Below, one piece after another: positions 7,344 to 13,459 of a DNA stretch of 13,459 nucleotides. The first letter of the stretch is position 1, and each line of letters opens with the position of its first letter. The stretch comes from a bacterium (lineage in GTDB: Bacteria > Margulisbacteria > Marinamargulisbacteria > JAAEMD01): the NCBI GenBank assembly GCA_024225875.1, contig JAAEMD010000576.1:1-13459 (forward strand), written 5' to 3'. Under the pieces are notes generated by a model. It was not told where the DNA came from and did not search any database. It saw only the letters and a program-made list of their open reading frames with translations. The translations under genes were made by a program, and so were the position numbers.

Positions 7344-8591
7344 TTACATCCTTTCTTTTGCCCGGTTCTTAGTCCATTCTCCTTTTTTTACAGACATTAA
7401 TGCATCACACATTTTATCAACATCAGATTCATCATTATATATACCAAATGACAATCTAACAGTTCCAACTATTCCAAGTTTATCTATATAGGGGATTGCG
7501 CAATGGACACCTGTTCTAACACATACTCCAAACTTATTAAGATGATTACCAACATCATAGGGATGTATATTTTCAATTAGAAAACTAATAATACTGCTTT
7601 GCTCCTGAGGGTTTCCAAAAAATTTTATTCCATTAATGCGAGATAATTGTTTATTAGCATATTGTGTCAATTTTTTTTCATGCCGGTAAACATTTTCTAA
7701 ACCTAACTGCATTAAGAATTTCGCTGATGCTTCTAATCCAATTACACCAGCAACATCAGGCGTTCCTGCTTCAAAAATGTGGGGTACATTTTTATATTTT
7801 TTTACTTCATCGTAAGAAACATCCAGCACTATACCTCCACCATGTTGATAAGGATTTAATTTGTATAGTAATTCTTTTTTACCATATAAAACACCAATGC
7901 CCATTGGGCCGTACATTTTGTGTCCAGAAATACAATAAAAATCACAGTTTAATTCCTGTACATCTACTTTATTATGAGCAGCACCCTGCGCTCCATCTAC
8001 TAACACTTTAGCACCAGCAGAATGAGCTTCTTTTATAATTGTTTTTAATGGTAATACAGTTCCTGTTACATTTGAAACGTGTGTAATGGCAACAATTTTA
8101 GTATTTTTATTCAATAAGCTCCTGAACGCATTTAAGTTTAAATCCCCAGATTCATCAACAGGTGCAATTTTCAACTTAAAACCATTTTCTGCACAAAGTT
8201 TCTGCCAGGGGCAAATATTAGAATGGTGCTCTAACTCAGAAATAATAATTTCATCTCCTTTACTTAATTCTGTTTTTCCAAATGTTTCTGCAATTAGATT
8301 GATAGAATCAGTAACTCCTTTTGTATAAACAATTTCTTCTGGACTAGCAGCATTAATAAATTGTTGAATAGTCTGTCGCGCACCTTCAAATACCCTGTTA
8401 GTAAGAATGCTCAAAGAATATACACTTCTTCCAACATTCGCATTTTGATTCTGATAATAATCGCAAATTGAATTAATAACAGCATTAGGTTTTTGTGTAG
8501 TTGCAGCATTGTCAAGATAAATTAATGGAAGATTGTTAAAATTTTTATTAAGAATAGGAAATTCTTTTTTGATATCTTTTATATTTAGCAT
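7344..8591 (-). CDS. Cysteine desulfurase, SufS/CsdA type
   Basis: A PLP enzyme that removes sulfur (or selenium) from cysteine as a persulfide on an active-site cysteine, giving alanine. The 415 residues match group II (SufS) enzymes. Visible are IYLDNAATTQKP (24-35), ELEHHSNICPWQ with His123 stacking on PLP (119-130), VDGAQGAAH with Asp199 (198-206), SGHKMYGPMGIGVLYG with the Schiff-base Lys225 (222-237), the FEAGTPDV loop (273-280) and RTGVHCAIP with Cys364 (359-367), the same position as the persulfide cysteine of E. coli SufS. A strong AAGGAG stands 8 bases before the ATG. No sufE, sufBCD or iscU lies beside it. It is followed by a coupled methyltransferase and preceded by a small unknown gene, so it may serve a dedicated sulfur-transfer or secondary pathway rather than general Fe-S assembly. 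Confidence 0.92.
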   Translation of the reverse strand: MLNIKDIKKEFPILNKNFNNLPLIYLDNAATTQKPNAVINSICDYYQNQNANVGRSVYSLSILTNRVFEGARQTIQQFINAASPEEIVYTKGVTDSINLIAETFGKTELSKGDEIIISELEHHSNICPWQKLCAENGFKLKIAPVDESGDLNLNAFRSLLNKNTKIVAITHVSNVTGTVLPLKTIIKEAHSAGAKVLVDGAQGAAHNKVDVQELNCDFYCISGHKMYGPMGIGVLYGKKELLYKLNPYQHGGGIVLDVSYDEVKKYKNVPHIFEAGTPDVAGVIGLEASAKFLMQLGLENVYRHEKKLTQYANKQLSRINGIKFFGNPQEQSSIISFLIENIHPYDVGNHLNKFGVCVRTGVHCAIPYIDKLGIVGTVRLSFGIYNDESDVDKMCDALMSVKKGEWTKNRAKERM

Positions 8592-8663
8592 GTCATACTC
8601 CTTTGAAACCTGGATAAACTAACTCATACGTTTTAGATCAAATAAGATTTTTTTAGTTGGCCT

Positions 8664-8891
8664 TTAATTTGTGTTAACTAAATCCAGTGTGTGATCAGAT
8701 TTTTTTATTATCACCCCTGCAATGCCTTTTTGATAAGAACATATTATATCTTCATAAAATAGCGTTTGTATATAATACAGCAATCTAAATCCATCCATAG
8801 TAAGGTGAACAAACTTTTCTTTTTCCCTGTAATTTTTCATAAAGTTCTGAGGAGGATAGTTGTTAAATTGTGGAGATATAATTTCATTCAT
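8664..8891 (-). CDS. Small protein of unknown function (75 residues)
   Basis: The ATG at 8889-8891 has a good ribosome-binding site (AAGGGG, about 5-6 bases upstream), which decides this start. The product begins MNEIISPQFNNYPPQNF, has an aromatic-rich middle (GFRLLYYIQTLFYEDI) and ends KKSDHTLDLVNTN. It has no signal peptide, no clear membrane helix and one cysteine. I do not recognise a family. The frame is open to an ATG at 9023, which would add 44 residues across a run of nine G, but that start has no Shine-Dalgarno. It lies 72 bases before the cysteine desulfurase on the same strand and may share its transcript. It could be a small accessory protein of that pair or a decayed fragment. 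Confidence 0.45.
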   Translation of the reverse strand: MNEIISPQFNNYPPQNFMKNYREKEKFVHLTMDGFRLLYYIQTLFYEDIICSYQKGIAGVIIKKSDHTLDLVNTN

Positions 8892-8947
8892 ATGAAGCCC
8901 CTTTTTATTTAAAATATTATGATGAAAATTTATTCCAGCATAATCAG

Positions 8948-8956
8948 CCCCCCCCC
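8948..8956 (-). repeat. Nine-base G tract (C on the plus strand)
   Basis: A run of nine C on the plus strand, read as nine G by the minus-strand gene downstream, lies 56 bases before the ATG of the small gene. So long a G/C homopolymer is striking in DNA this rich in A and T. It lies within the longer open frame 8664-9023, so a change in length would alter that frame or the spacing between promoter and gene. A perfect hairpin, ACTCTT-G-AAGAGT (8962-8974), stands beside it. Confidence 0.6.
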
Positions 8957-9026
8957 TGCAAACTCTTGAAGAGTCAAAAAAGTCGCTGGAAAATAAATTT
9001 GATACGTCAATATTTAAAAGCATTGT

Positions 9027-9035
9027 ACGACGTCA
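9027..9035 (-). repeat. Right copy of the 9-bp inverted repeat
   Basis: ACGACGTCA, inverted partner of 6261-6269. Read on the minus strand it forms part of TTTTGACGTCGTAC, which also resembles a -35 box (TTGACG) for the genes leading leftward. Confidence 0.25.
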
Positions 9036-9053
9036 AAAAAACACCTTAGTGTT
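9034..9053 (-). terminator. Weak hairpin with T tract on the minus strand
   Basis: On the minus strand AACAC-TAAG-GTGTT is followed directly by further T residues, ending at 9035. The 5-bp stem is weak. It would stop transcripts entering the accessory block from the right, but no minus-strand gene is seen upstream of it. Confidence 0.25.
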
Positions 9054-9463
9054 CAACGGACAGTTCAATTTGTGCCAGCTATAAAACAAAAAATGATCAT
9101 TTTTGTGAGATATTGAAGCTTGCCAGATTTCTACAGGTTCAGCAAGCGGGGTTGTGTATCATTCTTTCTGTAAAATTGGATTGTTAAAAAAAAGGTTTAG
9201 TTAAAAACCTGTAAAAGTTTAAAAACTGAAACGAAAGGATCGGTCGAACACAGAGAAATCATATTGGGCTTACTTTACCTGCCTGGATCAAACAATCTAA
9301 TTTACGATATCAACCAGACCTTTCTCTTTATCAGCTCAAATGGAATGTTATCAAAGGTGCCATTTAGCATAATGTGCGTATGGAGTCAGCCAGGCCTTAA
9401 GTGCGAAACTCGTGTAAACAAAACAAGTCAGCTCCAACGGCTCAGCCTGATGTTATGTGAAAA

Positions 9464-9490
9464 TTGTCATTTAATATTTATAGCTATAAG
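9464..9490 (+). promoter_or_regulatory. Possible hsdM promoter overlapping a palindrome
   Basis: TTGTCA (9464-9469) and TATAAG (9485-9490) are 15 bases apart, shorter than ideal; a TATAAA follows at 9491-9496. The 12-bp palindrome TTATAGCTATAA (9478-9489) overlaps the -10 area and could be an operator. Support is weak in such AT-rich DNA. Confidence 0.25.
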
Positions 9491-9542
9491 TATAAAATAG
9501 TTAATGTTTTGATAATAAATTTGAGCTAAGGAATATCTGCCT

Positions 9543-12134
9543 GTGAACAAACAGCAATTAGCAGCAAAAATTTGGGAATCAGCCAACCAAATGCGTTCTA
9601 AAATTGAAGCAAATGAATACAAAGATTATATTTTAGGATTCATCTTTTATCAGTACCTGTCTGACAAGCAACTACAATTCGCTAACAATGAAGATTTTTC
9701 CGATGAAGATATAAAGGCACTTTCAGAAGATGATGCAGAAACAGTAGAACACATCAAAAGTAATATCGGTTATTTTATAGCTTATGACAATTTATTTTCA
9801 ACCTGGATTAAAAAAGGCAAAGACTTTGATGTTGCAAATGTTAGAGATGCGCTGTCTGCTTTTAGCAGATTAATCAGTCCTGCACACAAAAAACTATTCG
9901 ATGGGATTTTGGATACTTTGCAAACAGGACTTAGCAAACTAGGTGACACTGCTGGTAAGCAAACTAAAGCAATCAGCGAGTTAATTCAATTAATAAAAGA
10001 TATTCCGATGGATGACAAACAAGATTATGATGTGCTGGGTTTTATTTATGAGTATTTGATTAGCATGTTTGCTGCAAATGCAGGGAAAAAAGCAGGTGAG
10101 TTCTATACTCCACATGAAGTTTCTTTATTAATGTCAGAAATTATTGCCAATCATCTAAAAGATAAAAAGGAAATTCAAATTTATGACCCGACAAGTGGTT
10201 CAGGTTCTTTGCTGATTAATATCGGTCAATGTGTTGCTAAGCATATTAATGATAAAAATAATATTAAATATTATGCTCAAGAATTAAAGAAAAACACTTA
10301 CAACCTTACTCGTATGAACCTGGTGATGAGAGGGATTTTGCCAGGCAATATTGTTACTCGTAATGGTGATACATTAGAAGATGACTGGCCTTATTTTGAT
10401 GAGAACGATAAATCCAATACTTATGACCCTTTGTATGTTGATGCTGTAGTATCTAATCCACCATATTCGCAAAAATGGGATTCGAGCAATAAGGAGTCTG
10501 ACCCCCGTTATGCGCGGTTTGGTCTTGCTCCAAAAACAAAAGCAGACTATGCCTTTTTACTGCATGACTTATACCACATTAAACCAGATGGTATTATGAC
10601 GATTGTTTTGCCTCATGGGGTGTTGTTCCGTGGTGGAGAAGAAGGAGAAATTCGTAAAAAGTTAATCGAAGGTAATCATATAGATGCAATTATTGGTCTT
10701 CCTGCAAACATATTTTTTGGTACAGGTATACCAACTATCATTTTGGTACTAAGACAGAAGCGTGAGAATACAGATGTATTAATAGTTGATGCATCTAAAG
10801 GTTTTATTAAGGTCGGTAAAAACAATAAGCTCAGAGCCTGCGACATTAAGCGTATAACAGATATAGTCATTAAAAGAGAGCTTAATCCAAAGTATTCAAA
10901 AGTAGTACAAAGAGCTGATATTCGTGAAAATGAGTATAACTTGAACATCCCACGTTATGTTGATTCATCAGATAATGCTGAGAGCTGGGATATTTATTCT
11001 TCCATGTTTGGGGGGATTCCTGAAAAAGAAATAAATGAACTTGATAAATATTGGCAGGCATTTCCTGATTTACGAGAAACATTGTTTACCAGGACATCAA
11101 GTGATTATGCAGAACTTAAAGTGGAAAACATAAAAAGCTCCATCACAGAACATATCAATGTTAAAAACTTCATAGATGCTTTTTCTAAGTCGTTTTCTGA
11201 TTTTGATATTTTACTTAAAAAAGAGCTCTTAACCAATATGCAGTCTGTAAACATAAAAAAAGAAGAAAACGTACTGAGTGAAGATATATTTACTCGTTTA
11301 AAGACTATTCCTTTAATAGATAAATATGAGGCTTATCAGCTATTGGATGATGATTGGATAAAAGTTTCTATAGATTTGGAAATCATACAAACCGAAGGTT
11401 TTGAGGCAACAAAAAAAGTTGACCCTAATCTGGTAATTAAAAAGAAAGACGGCAAAGACCATGAAGTACAGGATGGCTGGAAAGGTCGAATTCTGCCGTT
11501 TGAACTGGTGCAGGAAACTTACTTAAAAGATGAGTTGAAAAATTTAAAGCAAAAAGAGACCCGTCTTCTGGAAATTAACTCAGAATATGAAGAAAGACTG
11601 GATTCATTAAGCGAAGAAGAAAAAGAAGCTGATACAGTAAAAGAAGATAAAGACGGCTTTATAAATAAAGAAGTAACAAAGGAAGCAAAACAGCTTAAAG
11701 CAGATGCTAAGAAAAACGGCACTTATGAAGAAGATTCATATGAAACTAAAATTATCAAAGTTGATGAATTAATTACAGAAGAAAAAGGACTCAAAAAACA
11801 GGTAAAAGAAGAAGCCACAGAGCTGCACATGCAAACTAAGGCAACTATCGAAAAACTTACCGATGGGAAGGTACATGAATTATTAGAACTTAAATGGATT
11901 ACTCCGCTTGTTAGTTCGTTGCATAATCTACCTGTAGCGATAATTAATACATTATCATCTAAGGTGCAGGCACTTGCAGAAAAATATGCTACTACCTATG
12001 ACCATATTGCAGAGGAAATAAAAGAGACTGAAAGCAAACTAGCCACTATGATTGATGAGCTTACTGGTAACGAATTTGATATGAAGGGGCTTAATGAGTT
12101 TAAGTCTTTGTTGATGGATGAAAATAATGGCTGA
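9543..12134 (+). CDS. hsdM: Type I restriction-modification system, DNA methyltransferase subunit HsdM (long form)
   Basis: Adenine-N6 methyltransferase subunit; two copies bind one HsdS to modify the target and protect it from HsdR. Residues about 4-150 are the helical HsdM N-terminal domain. The catalytic domain follows, with AGEFYTPHEVSLLMS (184-198), SAM-binding motif I DPTSGSGSLL (215-224), catalytic NPPY (305-308), FRGGEEGEIRKKLIEG (362-377) and the family motif YNLNIPRYVD (465-474). HsdM of EcoR124I is about 520 residues; here another 340 or so follow, including IDKYEAYQLLDDDW (592-605), GWKGRILPFELVQ (645-657), a highly charged, probably coiled-coil region (about 658-770) and a helical tail. 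Long HsdM proteins of this kind are known. The GTG at 9543 is chosen because MNKQQLAAKIWESANQMRSK is the typical family start; AAGGA at 9528-9532 is the ribosome-binding site. It overlaps hsdS. Confidence 0.96.
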   Translation: MNKQQLAAKIWESANQMRSKIEANEYKDYILGFIFYQYLSDKQLQFANNEDFSDEDIKALSEDDAETVEHIKSNIGYFIAYDNLFSTWIKKGKDFDVANVRDALSAFSRLISPAHKKLFDGILDTLQTGLSKLGDTAGKQTKAISELIQLIKDIPMDDKQDYDVLGFIYEYLISMFAANAGKKAGEFYTPHEVSLLMSEIIANHLKDKKEIQIYDPTSGSGSLLINIGQCVAKHINDKNNIKYYAQELKKNTYNLTRMNLVMRGILPGNIVTRNGDTLEDDWPYFDENDKSNTYDPLYVDAVVSNPPYSQKWDSSNKESDPRYARFGLAPKTKADYAFLLHDLYHIKPDGIMTIVLPHGVLFRGGEEGEIRKKLIEGNHIDAIIGLPANIFFGTGIPTIILVLRQKRENTDVLIVDASKGFIKVGKNNKLRACDIKRITDIVIKRELNPKYSKVVQRADIRENEYNLNIPRYVDSSDNAESWDIYSSMFGGIPEKEINELDKYWQAFPDLRETLFTRTSSDYAELKVENIKSSITEHINVKNFIDAFSKSFSDFDILLKKELLTNMQSVNIKKEENVLSEDIFTRLKTIPLIDKYEAYQLLDDDWIKVSIDLEIIQTEGFEATKKVDPNLVIKKKDGKDHEVQDGWKGRILPFELVQETYLKDELKNLKQKETRLLEINSEYEERLDSLSEEEKEADTVKEDKDGFINKEVTKEAKQLKADAKKNGTYEEDSYETKIIKVDELITEEKGLKKQVKEEATELHMQTKATIEKLTDGKVHELLELKWITPLVSSLHNLPVAIINTLSSKVQALAEKYATTYDHIAEEIKETESKLATMIDELTGNEFDMKGLNEFKSLLMDENNG

Positions 12135-13356
12135 GAGAATAAATGTACCGGAGATAAGGTTTAAGAGATTTGATGATAATTGGCAAGAGAATAAATTGGA
12201 TGAAGTTGCTGATTTCTCAAAAGGGCAAGGGTACTCTAAAGGTGATTTAGTTGAATCTGGGACTCCAATAGTTTTGTACGGCAGATTGTACACAGACTAT
12301 CAGGTAATTATTGATAACGTTAATACATATGTATCAGCCAAGCAAGGTTCTATTTATAGTAATGGAAGAGAAGTTATCGTTCCCTCATCAGGTGAATCTG
12401 CTGAAGATATTGCAAGAGCATCAACAATATTAAAAAAAGGCGTTTTACTCGGTGGAGATCTGAATATTGTATATCCTAATAAAACAATAGATCCTATCTT
12501 TTTAGCTTTAAATATATCAAATGGAATTCCACATAAAGACTTAACGAAAAGAGCACAAGGTAAATCGGTAGTGCATTTGCGTAATAATGACTTAAAAGAA
12601 ATTGAATTAATTCACCCTAGCCCTAAAGAGCAATCCAAAATCGGTACATATTTCCAAAAACTCGACAAGCTAATCACACTGCATCAACAGAAGTATGACA
12701 AGCTGGTGACTATAAAAAAAGCTATGCTCGAAAAAATGTTTCCTCAAAAAGGAGCCGATGTACCCGAGATTCGTTTTAAGGGATTTACTGGAACTTGGAA
12801 TCTATCAAAGCTTAGAGATATCGCTGACATTACTGGTGGAGGGACTCCTGGCACAAACATAAAAGAATATTGGGATGGTGACATAGACTGGTATTCACCA
12901 ACTGAAATAGGTAATGCAATGTACGCAAATGGAAGTATAAAAAAAATAACATCGCTTGGGCTAGAAAAAAGTTCAGCAAAAATTTTACCTGCTTATAAGA
13001 CAGTTTTGTTTACAAGTCGTGCAGGGATTGGTGATATGGCTATTTTAGAGAGAGATGGGGCGACTAACCAGGGCTTTCAATCTTTAGTTTTAAAAAATGG
13101 GTATGAGGCATATTTTATATACTCAGCTGGTAGTTTAATAAAAAAATATGCACTTAAATACGCCTCAGGGTCTACTTTTTTAGAAATATCTAGTAAGCAA
13201 TTGGGCAATATGGATATATATGTCCCTGAAATAAAAGAGCAATCAAAAATCGGCGAATATTTCCAAAACCTAGACAATCTAATTACACTTCATCAAAAAG
13301 AGCTAAAAAAACTAAAAAACATAAAAAAAGCCTGTTTGGAAAAAATGTTTATTTAA
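12127..13356 (+). CDS. hsdS: Type I restriction-modification system, specificity subunit HsdS
   Basis: Gives the methylase and restriction complex its bipartite DNA target. Two different target recognition domains are seen, each opened by PEIRFK.F...W (8-19 and 213-224). The first covers about 8-167 and the second about 213-370. Conserved helical spacers follow at 168-205 and 371-408; both read EQSKIG.YFQ.LD.LITLHQ and end LEKMF, with 28 of 38 residues identical. They set the distance between the half-sites. The second domain has the common ITGGGTPGT start. The ATG at 12127 overlaps the hsdM stop and has GGA at 12116-12118; an in-frame ATG at 12118 would add three residues. Length, 409 residues, is normal and the gene looks intact. 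The target sequence cannot be read from this. Confidence 0.95.
   Translation: MAERINVPEIRFKRFDDNWQENKLDEVADFSKGQGYSKGDLVESGTPIVLYGRLYTDYQVIIDNVNTYVSAKQGSIYSNGREVIVPSSGESAEDIARASTILKKGVLLGGDLNIVYPNKTIDPIFLALNISNGIPHKDLTKRAQGKSVVHLRNNDLKEIELIHPSPKEQSKIGTYFQKLDKLITLHQQKYDKLVTIKKAMLEKMFPQKGADVPEIRFKGFTGTWNLSKLRDIADITGGGTPGTNIKEYWDGDIDWYSPTEIGNAMYANGSIKKITSLGLEKSSAKILPAYKTVLFTSRAGIGDMAILERDGATNQGFQSLVLKNGYEAYFIYSAGSLIKKYALKYASGSTFLEISSKQLGNMDIYVPEIKEQSKIGEYFQNLDNLITLHQKELKKLKNIKKACLEKMFI
12628..12741 (+). repeat. Central conserved block of hsdS (114 bases)
   Basis: This block, from the EQSKIG codons to the LEKMF codons, has the same length and nearly the same sequence as 13237-13350. Words such as GAGCAATC and ATATTTCCAAAA recur in both. 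Direct repeats inside hsdS are where recombination can exchange recognition domains. Confidence 0.8.
13237..13350 (+). repeat. C-terminal conserved block of hsdS (114 bases)
   Basis: Second copy of the spacer block found at 12628-12741, in the same frame and 609 bases away. It ends two codons before the hsdS stop. Confidence 0.8.
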
Positions 13357-13375
13357 AGAAAAGGAACAAAGATAA

Positions 13376-13459
13376 ATGACATTTATATCAGAAACTGAAT
13401 TTGAAGAAGCCTTAATTCATGAACTGTCCAAAAAAGGATGGGAAAAAGAAGTTATCAAA
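13376..13459 (+). CDS. hsdR: Type I restriction endonuclease subunit HsdR, N-terminus only (partial)
   Basis: Twenty-eight codons run to the window end: MTFISETEFEEALIHELS, then KKGWEKEVIK. This matches the start of type I R subunits, in which a helix of the form SE..FE.ALI..L...GW precedes the nuclease domain. The rest (PD-(D/E)XK nuclease, SF2 helicase/translocase) lies outside. AAGGAAC at 13361-13367 is the ribosome-binding site, and the gene starts 19 bases after hsdS, giving the order M-S-R. Whether the gene is intact cannot be seen. Confidence 0.85.
   Translation, partial: MTFISETEFEEALIHELSKKGWEKEVIK

Larger units (their letters stand above)
9024..9542. other. Gene-poor interval before hsdM with several inverted repeats
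   Basis: About 520 bases without a convincing gene. Frames are short or lack a start and ribosome-binding site. Inverted repeats seen are: a 16-base perfect palindrome AAAAATGATCATTTTT (9089-9104), extended with one bulge by ACA and TGT; GCTTGC (9118-9123) pairing with GCAAGC (9142-9147); AGGTTT (9193-9198) pairing with AAACCT (9205-9210); and TTATAGCTATAA (9478-9489). Broken minus-strand frames around 9210-9390 have a protein-like look but are interrupted by stops. The interval may be the scar of inserted DNA plus the hsd control region. Confidence 0.5.

Noticed and set aside
8664..9023. 119-residue version of the small gene
   Set aside because: The ATG at 9023 has no Shine-Dalgarno and the added 44 residues span a homopolymer and a hairpin; the ATG at 8891 has a clear ribosome-binding site. 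Kept only as a phase-variation idea.
9371..9460. GTGCG-type 5' end of a group II intron
   Set aside because: Only the five-base word and some GC-richness are seen; there is no intron-encoded protein and no domain V hairpin.
9264..9500. 78-codon plus-strand frame before hsdM
   Set aside because: It starts with TTG, has no ribosome-binding site, has an unconvincing composition and resembles nothing; most likely chance.
7344..13459. Cysteine desulfurase near a restriction-modification operon as part of a DNA phosphorothioation (Dnd) system
   Set aside because: No dndBCDE or sspBCD homologues are present, the desulfurase is SufS-like, it is divergent from hsdM and coupled to a methyltransferase instead.
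1..13459. CRISPR array, rRNA genes or an intact insertion sequence
   Set aside because: No regularly spaced repeats, rRNA signatures or recognisable transposase gene were found on either strand.

Overview
The window is AT-rich DNA from a bacterium that is probably Gram-negative, because it carries two glycosyltransferase family 9 (LPS heptosyltransferase-type) genes. Nothing in it fixes the phylum. The left part is housekeeping. The first 20 bases are the 5' end of a tRNA-Leu gene on the minus strand. Divergent from it is a plus-strand run of folP, folK and tsaE, with only 3 bases between neighbouring genes. folP and folK supply the pterin half of folate biosynthesis; tsaE is the ATPase for tRNA t6A formation. 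A good sigma70-like promoter (130-159) and a small leader reading frame precede folP. A hairpin with a T tract follows tsaE.

Next, on the same strand, are two adjacent glycosyltransferase family 9 genes (2219-3637 and 3660-5189). Both carry an unusual C-terminal extension that resembles the N-terminal half of a GT4-type glycosyltransferase, without the matching donor-binding half. They converge on a minus-strand AEC-family transporter (5231-6181).

The middle part (about 6260-9040, minus strand) looks like accessory DNA. It holds an orphan fragment without a start codon (6293-6472), a class I SAM-dependent methyltransferase, a SufS-type cysteine desulfurase without other suf genes, and a 75-residue protein of unknown function. 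A nine-base G tract precedes the small gene. A 9-bp inverted repeat (TGACGTCGT) lies at both edges of this block. Desulfurase and methyltransferase are 6 bases apart and clearly co-translated, so they may work together on a sulfur-containing product; that is inference.

After about 520 bases with no convincing gene but several inverted repeats, the right part is a type I restriction-modification operon, hsdM-hsdS-hsdR. HsdM is of the long type (863 residues with a charged helical C-terminal extension). HsdS has two different target recognition domains separated and followed by near-identical 114-base conserved blocks. hsdR is cut by the window end after 28 codons. The modification complex (two HsdM plus HsdS) would methylate adenines in a bipartite target, and HsdR would add ATP-driven translocation and cleavage. 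I found no CRISPR array, intact insertion sequence or rRNA.
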